A stretch of 64,000 nucleotides of DNA from CAG-177 sp003514385 (GTDB lineage Bacteria; Bacillota; Clostridia; Oscillospirales; Acutalibacteraceae). Below are positions 50,113 to 59,928 of the stretch, piece by piece. The stretch is from positions 1 through 64,000 of the forward strand of contig JBPPLN010000003.1 of the NCBI GenBank assembly GCA_051920445.1. Reading direction: 5' to 3'. Made by a program: the position numbers and the translations under genes. The notes beneath the pieces are model-generated. The model had not been told where the DNA came from. It saw nothing but the letters and a program-made list of their open reading frames with translations, and did no database searches. Position 1 is the stretch's first letter. Each line of letters begins with the position of its first letter.

Positions 50113-51789
50113 TCAGAACAGACCTGTTATTCTGCCGCTTTCGTCAACGTCGATTTTTTCTGCGGCGGGAACCTTTGGCAGCCCGGGCATGGTGAGAATG
50201 TCGCCGGTCAGAACGACGATGAATCCCGCGCCCGCGGAGACCTTGACATTTTTCACCGTCACGGTGAAGTGCTCGGGCGCGCCGAGCTTTGTCGGGTCAT
50301 CCGAAAAGCTGTACTGGGTCTTTGCTATGCATACGGGGCATTTGCTAAAACCGAGAGCTTCAAGCTGGGCTATCTGCTTTTTGGCATTGGGCATGACGGT
50401 TATTCCGTCGCCGCCGTAGACTTTTCTGACAACGGCTTCGATCTTCTCCTCGATCGAAAGCTCATCTTCGTAGGCGAAAGTGAAATCGCCCTTTTCCTCT
50501 TCGCACAGGCGGACTACTTCGCGCGCGAGCGCTTCGCCGCCCTTGCCGCCTTCAGCCCACACGGTGGAGAGCACGGTGTTGACCCCGAGCTCGCGGCATT
50601 TTGCGATGATGAAATCTATCTCGGCGTCGGTGTCGGTCGGGAATCTGTTGACCGCGACGACGCAGGGGAGTTTATAGACATTTTTGATGTTGGAAACATG
50701 GCGCAGGAGGTTCGGTATACCTCTTTCGAGCGCGCCGATATCTTCAACCGCAAGCTCCTTTTTGTCGAGCCCGCCGTGCATCTTGAGCGCGCGGACAGTG
50801 GCAACAACGACCACCGCGTCGGGCGCAAGTCCCGCCATGCGGCACTTTATATCGAGGAACTTTTCCGCGCCGAGATCCGCGCCGAATCCCGCTTCGGTGA
50901 CGGTATAATCGCCCATCTTGAGCGCCATCTTAGTTGCCATGACGGAGTTGCAGCCGTGCGCTATGTTCGCGAACGGTCCGCCGTGGACGAACGCAGGCGT
51001 GCCCTCAAGGGTCTGGACAAGGTTGGGCTTCAGGGCGTCTTTCAAAAGCGCGGTCATCGCGCCGGCCGCCTTGAGCTCGCCGCAGGTCACGGGCTTGTCG
51101 TCGTAGGTGTAGCCGACGATCATGCGCGAGAGCCTCGCTTTGAGGTCGGTTATCGAGCTTGAAAGACAGAGCACAGCCATTATCTCGCTCGCGACGGTTA
51201 TATCAAATCCGTCCTCGCGGGGCATACCGTTCGCCTTGCCGCCCATGCCGTCGACGATAAATCGAAGCTGGCGGTCGTTCATGTCAACGCAGCGTTTCCA
51301 TGTTATCTTGCGGACATCTATGCCCAGGGCGTTGCCCTGCTGAATGTGGTTGTCGAGCATCGCGGCAAGCAGGTTGTTCGCCGCGCCTATCGCGTGAAAG
51401 TCGCCGGTGAAGTGGAGGTTGATATCCTCCATGGGAACCACCTGCGCATATCCGCCGCCGGCGGCTCCGCCCTTGACTCCAAAAACCGGGCCGAGGCTCG
51501 GCTCGCGCAGGGCGACCGTGACATCCTTTCCTATCCGGCGCAGTCCGTCTGCGAGGCCTATCGTCGTCGTGGTCTTGCCCTCGCCCGCGGGGGTCGGGGT
51601 TATGGCGGTGACAAGAATCAGCTTTCCGTTTTCCCGCTTCGTCTCCGAGAGCAGGGACAGGTCTATTTTCGCCTTGTAGTTTCCGTATTGCTCGATGTAC
51701 TTTTCGTCAACATGGGCGCGCTTTGCGATAACGCCGATGTGCTCGGGTTTGCAGCGCTGCGCAATTTCAATATCGGATAAATAGGCCAT
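50113..51789 (-). CDS. fhs: formate--tetrahydrofolate ligase
   Basis: A 558-residue enzyme joining formate to THF with ATP, giving 10-formyl-THF. Motifs: ITPTPAGEGKTTTTIGL (P-loop), EPSLGPVFGVKGGAAGGGYAQV, FHAIGAANNLLAA, HGGPFANIAHGCNS and EAGFGADLGAEKF. Length is standard (~557). It starts 18 bases after the purL stop, and the operon also holds a formate-channel gene and two 10-formyl-THF-using enzymes. Its main role here is probably purine C1 supply; acetogenesis-type use cannot be excluded. Confidence 0.97.
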   Translation of the reverse strand: MAYLSDIEIAQRCKPEHIGVIAKRAHVDEKYIEQYGNYKAKIDLSLLSETKRENGKLILVTAITPTPAGEGKTTTTIGLADGLRRIGKDVTVALREPSLGPVFGVKGGAAGGGYAQVVPMEDINLHFTGDFHAIGAANNLLAAMLDNHIQQGNALGIDVRKITWKRCVDMNDRQLRFIVDGMGGKANGMPREDGFDITVASEIMAVLCLSSSITDLKARLSRMIVGYTYDDKPVTCGELKAAGAMTALLKDALKPNLVQTLEGTPAFVHGGPFANIAHGCNSVMATKMALKMGDYTVTEAGFGADLGAEKFLDIKCRMAGLAPDAVVVVATVRALKMHGGLDKKELAVEDIGALERGIPNLLRHVSNIKNVYKLPCVVAVNRFPTDTDAEIDFIIAKCRELGVNTVLSTVWAEGGKGGEALAREVVRLCEEEKGDFTFAYEDELSIEEKIEAVVRKVYGGDGITVMPNAKKQIAQLEALGFSKCPVCIAKTQYSFSDDPTKLGAPEHFTVTVKNVKVSAGAGFIVVLTGDILTMPGLPKVPAAEKIDVDESGRITGLF

Positions 51790-51807
51790 TCTCCATTCTC
51801 CTTGTCA

Positions 51808-54800
51808 TCATTTAAAATATTTAACAGCTGCTTCAAACATACGAATATTATAATCTCCCGGGACATTTTTGTAAAGACCTTTTCCGATTCTTTCGCTGTG
51901 TCCCATTTTTCCGAAGACTCTGCCGTCGGGCGATGTGATGCCCTCGATAGCGCAGACGGAATCGTTGGGGTTGAAATGTATATCGTTCGAAGCGTTGCCG
52001 TCAAGATCAACATACTGCGTGGCTATCTGACCGTTTGCGGCAAGCTGCGCTATCAGCTCGTCGCTTGCGAGGAAGCGTCCCTCGCCGTGCGAGATCGGCA
52101 CGGAATATATGTCACCGACCTGAGTCAGCGCGAGCCACGGCGATTTGTTCGAAGAAATGCGGGTGCGCACTATTCGCGACTGGTGGCGCGCGATGGTGTT
52201 GAAGGTGAGCGTCGGGCAACTCTCATCTGTGTCGATTATCTTGCCGTAGGGGACGAGTCCGAGCTTTATCAGCGCCTGGAAGCCGTTGCAGATTCCGCAC
52301 ATGAGTCCGTCCCTGTTTTCGAGCAGATCGGTGACGCCCTCTTTTATCGCGGCGTTTCTGAAGAATGCCGTGATGAACTTTCCGCTGCCGTCCGGCTCGT
52401 CGCCGCCGGAGAAGCCGCCGGGGATGAATATCATCTGCGAGGAGCGAAGCTCGTCCGCGAATTTTTCGACGCTGCGGCTGATGCCGTCCGCGCTGAGGTT
52501 GTTTATAACAATTATCTCCGGCTCTGCGCCCGCGTCGCGGACTGCCTTTGCGCTGTCGTATTCGCAGTTCGTGCCGGGGAACGCCGGAATGAGCACGCGC
52601 GGCTTTGCGACTTTTATTGCCGGGGCTTTGCGCTCTGTCGTCTCATATGAGAAGTTCTCCGCGCCCTTGCCGGCGTTTTTGATATTGCAGCTGTAGACGC
52701 TTTCGAGCTTGTTCTCATATATTCCGAGAAGCTTCGAAAGAGCGATGCTCTCGCCGTTAAGGCTGATGCAGCCGCTGTCGTTCGTGTGACCGAGAAGCGC
52801 GCCAGTTTCTTCTGCGCCGTCCGCAAGCTCGAGAATGAAGCCCGCGTAGCTGAGTCCGAATATCTTTTCGAGCGTTATGTCTTTGCTGTATTCAAAGCCG
52901 ATGCCGTTGCCGAACGCCATCTTCATGACTGCCTCCGCTATGCCGCCCATGCCGGGGGTGTAGCAGGCGACTGCCTTGCCCGAGCGAAGAAGCCCGGTAA
53001 CTCGGAAGAACACATCTATTAGCGAGTCGGTCTTCGGCAGACCGTTTTCGTCTTTCTCCGGCGCGATGAAAACAACCTTGTGACCCGCCGATTTGAACTC
53101 TGGCGAGACTATCGAGGAGGTCTTTTCGGTAGTCACGGCGAACGAGACGAGGGTTGGCGGGACATCGAGATTTTCAAACGAGCCGCTCATCGAGTCTTTG
53201 CCGCCTATCGAGCCGATGCCGAGCTCCATCTGCGCCTTGAACGCGCCGAGGAGCGCCGCCAAAGGCTGACCCCAGCGCTTGCCGTCTCTGCCGGGGCGCT
53301 CGAAATATTCCTGGAATGTGAGATAAACATCTTTGAACTCTGCGCCCGAGGCGATGAGCTTGCAGACCGACTCTATAACCGCGAGATATGCGCCGTGATA
53401 AGGGCTCTGCTCGGTTATAAACGGATTGTAGCCGAACGCCATGAGCGAGCAGTCGTCGGTGTGCTTCTTCTCGACGGATATTTTCTGCACCATCGCCTGA
53501 ATGGGCGTCAGCTGATTCTTGCCGCCGAACGGCATGAGTACCGTGCCCGCGCCTATCGTTGAATCGAAACGCTCGGAAAGTCCGCGCTTCGAGCAGATGT
53601 TTAAATCCGATGCGAGTGCCGAGTAATTCTCCGCAAACGAGCCGGAGATTTCCTTCTCTTTGAGTGCGGGAGCCTCGGGGGTGATGTCTATATGCTTGTC
53701 GGCGCCGTTGGAATTCAAAAATTCGCGGCTGATATCAACAATTTTCTTGCCGTTCCAGTTCATGACGAGCCTCGGCTCGGCCTGAACTTTCGCCACAGGC
53801 ACTGCCTGGAGATTTTCTTTATTAGCCAGCGCGAGGAAAGCGTCAACATTGTGCGGCTCAACAACAACCGCCATGCGCTCCTGGCTCTCGCTTATCGCAA
53901 GCTCCGTGCCGTCGAGACCCTCGTATTTTTTCGGCACTGCGTTGAGGTCTATTTCAAGTCCGTCCGCAAGCTCGCCTATAGCTACCGATACGCCGCCCGC
54001 GCCGAAGTCGTTGCAGCGCTTTATCATCAGGCAGGCTTCTTTGTTCCTGAAAAGTCTCTGGAGCTTTCGCTCCTCGGGGGCGTTGCCCTTCTGAACCTCC
54101 GCGCCGCAGCTCTCGAGCGATTCAACCGTGTGGGACTTCGAAGAGCCAGTCGCTCCGCCGCAGCCGTCGCGTCCGGTCGAGCCGCCGAGCAGGATAACAA
54201 TATCTCCGGGAGCGGGAACTTCGCGGCGCACATTCTCTGCGGGAGTTGCCGCGATGACTGCGCCTATCTCCATTCTCTTTGCCGCATAGCCGGGGTGGTA
54301 TATCTCGTCGACTATACCCGTCGCGAGACCTATCTGATTGCCGTATGACGAATAGCCCGCCGCCGCGGTAGTGACGATTTTTCTCTGCGGCAGCTTGCCC
54401 TTTATCGTCTCGTCAATGGGCTTGAGCGGGTCTGCCGCGCCGGTGACGCGCATAGCGCCGTAGACATACGAGCGCCCCGAGAGCGGGTCGCGGATAGCAC
54501 CGCCGATGCAGGTCGCCGCGCCGCCGAAGGGCTCTATCTCTGTCGGATGGTTGTGCGTCTCGTTTTTGAAGAGCAGAAGCCACGGCTCCGTTACGCCGTC
54601 AACATCTACATCGATTTTCACCGTGCAAGCGTTTATCTCCTCGGACTCGTCAAGGCGGTCGAGCTTGCCGTGCTTCTTGAGATGCTTGACCGCTATAGTC
54701 GCAAGATCCATAAGGCATATCGGCTTTGTGCGGCCTAATTCTTTTCTGACCGCAAGATATTCGTCGTAGGTCTTTTGTAGCAGCTCGTCCTCAAACTTCA

Positions 54801-55497
54801 CGCTGTCTATGACAGTAAGGAAAGTAGTGTGGCGGCAGTGATCGGACCAGTAGGTGTCTATCATGCGTATTTCGGTTATGGTCGGGTCGCGGTGCTCGGA
54901 TTTGAAATAATCCCGGCAGAATGCGATATCGTCCGCGTCCATGGCGAGCCCATACTGCTTAACGAAATTCTCAAGCCCAGCCCTGTCAAGCTCGATGAAG
55001 CCGTCGAGAGTTCTGACTTCGGTCGGGATATCATATTTCACGGCGAGCGTCTCGGGCTTTTCAAGGCTTGCCTCGCGCGCCTCAACGGGGTTGATGACAT
55101 ATTTCTTTATCTTCTGAGCGTCGGCGTCGGTTATGTCGCCGATGAGGATGTATATTTTCGCCGTGCGTATCAGCGGGCGCTCGCCCTGCGAGATTATCTG
55201 GATGCACTGAGCCGCAGAGTCGGCGCGCTGGTCGAACTGACCGGGCAGGAATTCGACGGCAAAGCACTTGCCGTTTATCTCGATGCTGTCCGATACAATG
55301 TCGAGCTGGGGCTCGGAGAACACGGTGCGCTTCGCATAATCGAAGAGCTCGGGCGTGATGTTCTCCGCATCGTAGCGGTTGATAACGCGCACGTCGGTGA
55401 GATTCTTGATTCCGAGCAGGTCTCTTGCCTCGCTGAGCAGGGACTTTGCCTCCTGCGCGAGCTCCTTTTTCTTTTCGACGAATACTCTGTATACCAT
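51808..55497 (-). CDS. purL: phosphoribosylformylglycinamidine synthase, single-chain
   Basis: A 1229-residue FGAM synthase carrying synthetase and glutaminase on one chain, the clostridial type (shorter than ~1300-residue proteobacterial PurL). N-terminal PurS-like region, then YWSDHCRHTTF, EINACTVKI, NETHNHPTEIEPFGGAATCIGGAIRD and GGKDSMSGSFENL. The C-terminal glutaminase has PAFPGTNCEYDSA, GGFSGGDEPDGSGKF and the nucleophile Cys in GICNGFQALIKLG. It starts directly after the purD stop. No separate purS or purQ is seen, as expected. Confidence 0.97.
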   Translation of the reverse strand: MVYRVFVEKKKELAQEAKSLLSEARDLLGIKNLTDVRVINRYDAENITPELFDYAKRTVFSEPQLDIVSDSIEINGKCFAVEFLPGQFDQRADSAAQCIQIISQGERPLIRTAKIYILIGDITDADAQKIKKYVINPVEAREASLEKPETLAVKYDIPTEVRTLDGFIELDRAGLENFVKQYGLAMDADDIAFCRDYFKSEHRDPTITEIRMIDTYWSDHCRHTTFLTVIDSVKFEDELLQKTYDEYLAVRKELGRTKPICLMDLATIAVKHLKKHGKLDRLDESEEINACTVKIDVDVDGVTEPWLLLFKNETHNHPTEIEPFGGAATCIGGAIRDPLSGRSYVYGAMRVTGAADPLKPIDETIKGKLPQRKIVTTAAAGYSSYGNQIGLATGIVDEIYHPGYAAKRMEIGAVIAATPAENVRREVPAPGDIVILLGGSTGRDGCGGATGSSKSHTVESLESCGAEVQKGNAPEERKLQRLFRNKEACLMIKRCNDFGAGGVSVAIGELADGLEIDLNAVPKKYEGLDGTELAISESQERMAVVVEPHNVDAFLALANKENLQAVPVAKVQAEPRLVMNWNGKKIVDISREFLNSNGADKHIDITPEAPALKEKEISGSFAENYSALASDLNICSKRGLSERFDSTIGAGTVLMPFGGKNQLTPIQAMVQKISVEKKHTDDCSLMAFGYNPFITEQSPYHGAYLAVIESVCKLIASGAEFKDVYLTFQEYFERPGRDGKRWGQPLAALLGAFKAQMELGIGSIGGKDSMSGSFENLDVPPTLVSFAVTTEKTSSIVSPEFKSAGHKVVFIAPEKDENGLPKTDSLIDVFFRVTGLLRSGKAVACYTPGMGGIAEAVMKMAFGNGIGFEYSKDITLEKIFGLSYAGFILELADGAEETGALLGHTNDSGCISLNGESIALSKLLGIYENKLESVYSCNIKNAGKGAENFSYETTERKAPAIKVAKPRVLIPAFPGTNCEYDSAKAVRDAGAEPEIIVINNLSADGISRSVEKFADELRSSQMIFIPGGFSGGDEPDGSGKFITAFFRNAAIKEGVTDLLENRDGLMCGICNGFQALIKLGLVPYGKIIDTDESCPTLTFNTIARHQSRIVRTRISSNKSPWLALTQVGDIYSVPISHGEGRFLASDELIAQLAANGQIATQYVDLDGNASNDIHFNPNDSVCAIEGITSPDGRVFGKMGHSERIGKGLYKNVPGDYNIRMFEAAVKYFK

Positions 55498-56769
55498 TTA
55501 TTTTTCCTCCCTTGCGGCGAGCGCTTTCGCGCCGATGTCGTGCCTGTAGAAGGCGTTTTCAAAATGAATTTTTTCTGCCTTTTCGTATGCCGAGGCTATT
55601 GCCTCCCGAAGCGTATCTTCGACCGCCGTCACGCCGAGAACTCTGCCGCCGCTCGTCACGAGCTTGCCGTTTTTCTCGGCGGCACCCGCGACATATACGC
55701 TGTCCAGAATCTCGTCCGGGATATCTATTTCATAGCCCTTTTCGTATGCCACGGGATAGCCCTTTGAAGCCATGACCACGCAGCAGGCGTTCCCGTTCGA
55801 GAACTCAACGGGAGTTTCCGAAAGTGTGCCGTTTGACACCGCCTGCATAACGGTGAGCAGGTCGCTTTTGAGCAGGGGGAGCACGACCTGCGTCTCCGGG
55901 TCGCCGAAGCGGCAGTTGTATTCAATGACCTTAGGACCGTTTTCCGTCAGCATGAGTCCGAAATAAAGGCAGCCTTTGAAAGTTCTGCCCTCCGCGTTCA
56001 TCGCGTTTATCGTCGGCAGGAATATCTCCTTCATGCATCTGTCGGCGATCTCTTTCGTGTAATACGGATTCGGAGCAACGGTGCCCATGCCGCCGGTGTT
56101 GAGACCTTTATCGTTGTCGAGCGCGCGCTTGTGATCCATCGACGATATCATCGGGACTACGGTCTTGCCGTCCGTGAACGAGAGCATCGAGACCTCGGGA
56201 CCTGTCAGAAATTCTTCTATAACTATGCTGTCGCCGCTCTTGCCGAACTTCTTGTCCCGCATGATTTCAACGACTGCGTCCTTTGCCTCGTCGCGCGTTG
56301 CGGCGATTATAACGCCCTTGCCGAGCGCGAGACCGTCCGCCTTTATAACAGTCGGAATGGGGGCTGAATCGAGATAGGCGAGCGCGTCCTCCGCGCTGTC
56401 AAAAACTTCGTACTGTGCGGTGGGTATGCCGTATTTTTTCATCAGGTTCTTTGAAAAAACCTTGCTGCCCTCGATTATCGCGGCGTTTTTGCGCGGGCCG
56501 AAGCAGGGGATGCCGAGGCTCTCAAGCCTGTCCACGCAGCCGAGCACGAGCGGATCGTCCGGCGTGACAACTGCGTAGTCTATCTGATTGTTCTTTGCAA
56601 ATTCCGCGATGCCGTCAATATCTGTAGCGCCTATGTTGACGCATTCTGCGTCTGCGGCGATGCCGCCGTTTCCGGGCAGGGCGTATATTTTTTTAACTTC
56701 GCTGTTCTCTCTGAGCTTTTTTATAACGGCGTGCTCTCTTCCGCCGGAACCTACTACAAGAATGTTCAT
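55498..56769 (-). CDS. purD: phosphoribosylamine--glycine ligase
   Basis: A 423-residue ATP-grasp GAR synthetase (second step of purine synthesis). Motifs: VVGSGGREHAVIKKL, PLVLGCVDRLE, IPTVIKADGLALGKGVIIA, MSSMDHKRA-type core and VIEYNCRFGDPETQVVLP. Its stop abuts the purL start. Length is normal (~420). Confidence 0.97.
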   Translation of the reverse strand: MNILVVGSGGREHAVIKKLRENSEVKKIYALPGNGGIAADAECVNIGATDIDGIAEFAKNNQIDYAVVTPDDPLVLGCVDRLESLGIPCFGPRKNAAIIEGSKVFSKNLMKKYGIPTAQYEVFDSAEDALAYLDSAPIPTVIKADGLALGKGVIIAATRDEAKDAVVEIMRDKKFGKSGDSIVIEEFLTGPEVSMLSFTDGKTVVPMISSMDHKRALDNDKGLNTGGMGTVAPNPYYTKEIADRCMKEIFLPTINAMNAEGRTFKGCLYFGLMLTENGPKVIEYNCRFGDPETQVVLPLLKSDLLTVMQAVSNGTLSETPVEFSNGNACCVVMASKGYPVAYEKGYEIDIPDEILDSVYVAGAAEKNGKLVTSGGRVLGVTAVEDTLREAIASAYEKAEKIHFENAFYRHDIGAKALAAREEK

Positions 56770-56782
56770 TTTGAGTCCTCCG

Positions 56783-57967
56783 TCAATGGTGGAACAGGCG
56801 CATGCCGGTGAATGCCATGACCATGCCGTATTTGTCGCAGCACTCTATCACAAGGTCGTCGCGGATGGAGCCGCCGGGCTCTGCGATATATTTTACTCCG
56901 CTGCGCTTTGCTCTTTCGATGTTGTCGCTGAACGGGAAGAATGCGTCCGAGCCGAGCGATACGCCGTCTATAGAAGCGAGATATGCCTTGATTTCCTCGT
57001 CGGTAAGCGGCTCGGGGCGGGAGGTGAAATATTTCTGCCAGTTGCCCTCGGCGCAGACATCTTCTTCGTTTTTGTTGATGTAGCCGTCAATGACATTGTC
57101 CCTGTCGGGGCGGCCTATCGAATCCTTAAACGGGAGGTTCAGGACTTTTTCGTGCTGGCGCAGGAACCAGGTGTCTGCCTTTGTGCCTGCGAGGCGGGTG
57201 CAGTGTATTCTCGACTGCTGACCCGCGCCGACGCCGATAGCCTGCCCGTCAACTGCGTAGCACACGGAGTTCGACTGAGTATATTTGAGCGTGATGAGCG
57301 AGATTATGAGATCGCGCGCCGCGCTGTCAGGGAGGTTTTTATTCTCGGTGACAATATTTGCGAGCAGCTCTCTGTTTATCTTGAAATTGTTTCTGCCCTG
57401 TTCAAAGGTTATGCCGTAGACCTGCTTGCGCTCTGTCTCTTCGGGAACATAATCCGGGTCGATTTTCACTATATTGTAGTTGCCCTTGCGCTTGGATTTG
57501 AGAATTTCAAGCGCCTCGGGCTCATATCCGGGGGCGATGATGCCGTCGGAAACTTCGCGCTTTATCATCTTCGCGGTAGTCACATCGCAGACATCGGAGA
57601 GGGCGACCCAATCGCCGAACGAACACATTCTGTCCGTGCCGCGTGCGCGCGCATAGGCGCAGGCGAGCGGGGAGTCGTCAAGGCCCTCTATGTCGTCAAC
57701 AAAGCAGGCTTTTTTGAGCTTGTCGGAGAGCGGAATGCCGACCGCCGCCGAGGTGGGGCTGACGTGCTTAAAAGAAGTGACCGCCGGGAGACCGAGAGCC
57801 TCTTTGAGCTCCTTGACGAGCTGCCAGGAGTTGAAAGCGTCGAGAAAGTTTATGTATCCGGGTCTGCCGCAGAGTATTTCTATGGGCAGTTCGCCGCCGT
57901 CTGCCATATAGATGCGCGAGGGTTTCTGGTTGGGGTTGCAGCCGTATTTGAGCTCGAATTCTTTCAT
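56783..57967 (-). CDS. purH: AICAR transformylase, stand-alone (PurH C-terminal-type)
   Basis: About 394 residues from ATG 57967 (AAAGGAG six bases upstream; the open frame reaches 57985). It has only the formyltransferase part: LKYGCNPNQKPSRIY, GRPGYINFLDAFNSWQLVKEL, FKHVSPTSAAVG, SDGIIAPGYEPEALEIL, GVGAGQQSRIHCTRLAG and SDAFFPFSDNIERA. It uses 10-formyl-THF to make FAICAR. The N-terminal IMP cyclohydrolase domain of normal PurH (~200 residues) is absent; its job falls to the PurO gene just upstream (14-base gap). Confidence 0.95.
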   Translation of the reverse strand: MKEFELKYGCNPNQKPSRIYMADGGELPIEILCGRPGYINFLDAFNSWQLVKELKEALGLPAVTSFKHVSPTSAAVGIPLSDKLKKACFVDDIEGLDDSPLACAYARARGTDRMCSFGDWVALSDVCDVTTAKMIKREVSDGIIAPGYEPEALEILKSKRKGNYNIVKIDPDYVPEETERKQVYGITFEQGRNNFKINRELLANIVTENKNLPDSAARDLIISLITLKYTQSNSVCYAVDGQAIGVGAGQQSRIHCTRLAGTKADTWFLRQHEKVLNLPFKDSIGRPDRDNVIDGYINKNEEDVCAEGNWQKYFTSRPEPLTDEEIKAYLASIDGVSLGSDAFFPFSDNIERAKRSGVKYIAEPGGSIRDDLVIECCDKYGMVMAFTGMRLFHH

Positions 57968-57981
57968 TTTTATTCTCCTTT

Positions 57982-58701
57982 TCAAGCGTTCTTGTTTATG
58001 AGTCTGCTGTCTTCCGTACCGGTCACGAGATCGGTGTATCTGACATAGAGCGAGATTTTGTTGTCTGCATCAAGGGCGTTCCAAAGTGACTGCGTGAACT
58101 CGTCGATATCGTTCGGGATAGCCACTCTCTCCGGCTCGCCCTGAAAGGTGGGAATGGGGTTGCCGTCGCAGACATAGGTGTGGATGAAATGACCGAGACC
58201 TGCGAGCGGGGAATAAGAGAATGTGTATCTGTTGCACGCACTGCCCGCGGCGTCCGCGCTCTTGAGAATACTCATCTCATATGTGAAATCTTTGTTTTCG
58301 AAGGTCAGCATGCCGCTGATTCTGGGGGTGAAGTTTGGCGCGTCCGGCTCAAACTCGCGGATCTCAAGCGCGCTCTTGAACGAACCGCCTGATTTCAGCG
58401 CGGCGTTTATTGTATCTGTCTGATCGCCGTTTGTGACGATTATCTTGTTTTCGTAATTTCTGACTGCGGCGTAAATAATGAGACTCGGGTCCTCGACCTT
58501 CGAAGCGTCGAACGGCTCGGTATAGAGCACTCCGCCGCGCTCGGTGAATATGCGGTTGCGGCTGTTTGCCGAACGGCCCATGATGAAATATGCGGTGCAC
58601 GCCTTTGTGCCGTCGGCGCTCTTGCCGATGACGATGCCTCTTCCGACGTAGGAGTTGCCCTCGATGAGCTTTGCTATGTCGTTTATTTTATAGATATCCA
58701 T
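57982..58701 (-). CDS. purO: IMP cyclohydrolase, PurO (archaeal) type
   Basis: About 239 residues from ATG 58701; the open frame runs further upstream but GGAGG is seven bases before this ATG, which overlaps the purN stop as TAATG. It resembles archaeal PurO-like cyclohydrolases: YVGRGIVIGKSADG, AYFIMGRSANSRNR, PSLIIYAAVRN, NGDQTDTI and the C-terminal half SYSPLAGLGHFIHTYVCDGNPIPTF. It closes the FAICAR ring to IMP. Next to the cyclohydrolase-less transformylase the assignment is coherent. Confidence 0.9.
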   Translation of the reverse strand: MDIYKINDIAKLIEGNSYVGRGIVIGKSADGTKACTAYFIMGRSANSRNRIFTERGGVLYTEPFDASKVEDPSLIIYAAVRNYENKIIVTNGDQTDTINAALKSGGSFKSALEIREFEPDAPNFTPRISGMLTFENKDFTYEMSILKSADAAGSACNRYTFSYSPLAGLGHFIHTYVCDGNPIPTFQGEPERVAIPNDIDEFTQSLWNALDADNKISLYVRYTDLVTGTEDSRLINKNA

Positions 58702-59327
58702 TATTTTTCCTCCGCTTTTTTTCGGACTATCTCGTCCGATATTTTTTCGGCTGCCGCCGGGAGAATCTTCCATTCGGCGAGCCGCATGACTCTTTTCTGA
58801 AGCGTTTCGGGCGTGTCGCCGTCCCTGACTTTGACCGCCTTCTGCATGATTATTTCGCCGCCGTCGGGTATCTCGTTGACGAAATGAACCGTTGCGCCCG
58901 TCACTTTGACTCCTTTTTTCAGCGCCGCTTCGTGGACTCGCAGCCCGTAGAAGCCCTCGCCGCAGAACGACGGGATGAGCGACGGGTGGACATTTATTAT
59001 CCTGCGCTCGTATCTGCGCGTGAAGTCCGCGCTCAGTATGCTCATGTAGCCAGCGAGGACTATCAGGTCTATATTATTTTCTTCGAGTATTTCAATTATT
59101 TTTTCTTCAACAGCCGCCTGACTGCCGAATTCTTTCTTGCTGACCGTGACACTCTTGATTCCCGCTTTCGCCGCGCGTTCGAGCGCGTAGGCGTTCGGGT
59201 TGCTCGAAACGACCAGCTTTATCTCGCCGTGCTCGATTATTCCGCTTTTCTGCGCGTCGATAAGAGCCTGGAGATTCGTTCCGCCGCCGGAGACAAAAAC
59301 GGCGATTTCAGCTTTGTTTGCTTTCAT
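58701..59327 (-). CDS. purN: phosphoribosylglycinamide formyltransferase
   Basis: A 208-residue GAR transformylase using 10-formyl-THF. Motifs: VFVSGGGTNLQALIDA, VSSNPNAYALERA, LAGYMSILSADFTRRYERRIINVHPSLIPSF (with the catalytic Asn-His region; split here over several loops) and VTGATVHFVNEIPDGGEII with the catalytic Asp. It lies between the formate channel and purO, each overlapping its neighbour by a few bases. Confidence 0.96.
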   Translation of the reverse strand: MKANKAEIAVFVSGGGTNLQALIDAQKSGIIEHGEIKLVVSSNPNAYALERAAKAGIKSVTVSKKEFGSQAAVEEKIIEILEENNIDLIVLAGYMSILSADFTRRYERRIINVHPSLIPSFCGEGFYGLRVHEAALKKGVKVTGATVHFVNEIPDGGEIIMQKAVKVRDGDTPETLQKRVMRLAEWKILPAAAEKISDEIVRKKAEEK

Positions 59328-59928
59328 TTTTTCTCCCTCCGATAAGAGTCAGCGCCGGCAGGAACATTCCGCCGAGCGAGTTGCCGATAACAACAGCGAG
59401 CATGAACAGCGCGGCACTCAACGAGAAGATGCCCGATGCGCCGAAATAGAACATGTCGGCTATCGAATGTTCAAATCCGCTTAGAATAAACACCGGCACG
59501 CAGAAGAGAATACCCAAAACGGTGTTCTTCTCTTTGTATGTGCTTACCGCGAGATACATCAGTATTCCGCAGAAAAACGCGCGGACAAGAGTCTGCCAAA
59601 ACGCTTGGGTGAGCTTGCCGGAGCAAATTGCAGCCGCCGTCTCGCCGAGCTGCGGCATAGAGACCCGCACGAGCATGCCGAGAAGAAATGTCGTTATAAG
59701 ATTGCCGATGAGTATAACCGCAAGAGCGGCAAAATCACTCTTCTTGTGGCTCTCAATTATATATCCGACCCTGCCGGTGTAGAGCGCGTAGCCCTTGAGG
59801 CAGATGCAGAGCAGAGCCACCGAAAACAGCACCGCGCCGACATATCTGTTCTCACAAGCGAGAAATACACAGCCGCCGATGGAAATCAACACACCCGCGC
59901 AGACAGAACTCAGAAAGTTTTTCAGCAT
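59308..59928 (-). CDS. formate/nitrite transporter (FNT) family channel
   Basis: A 206-residue, six-helix membrane protein. Family signs: a first helix with GVLISIGGCVFLA, CLKGYALYTGRVGYI after helix two, and the characteristic LSGFEHSIADMFYFG holding the conserved His of FocA-type channels. It is shorter than most FNT proteins (~260-290), mainly through short termini. It lies inside the purine operon, overlapping purM by 7 bases and purN by 20. Formate is the obvious substrate, feeding fhs. Direction of flow is unknown. Confidence 0.88.
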   Translation of the reverse strand: MLKNFLSSVCAGVLISIGGCVFLACENRYVGAVLFSVALLCICLKGYALYTGRVGYIIESHKKSDFAALAVILIGNLITTFLLGMLVRVSMPQLGETAAAICSGKLTQAFWQTLVRAFFCGILMYLAVSTYKEKNTVLGILFCVPVFILSGFEHSIADMFYFGASGIFSLSAALFMLAVVIGNSLGGMFLPALTLIGGRKNESKQS

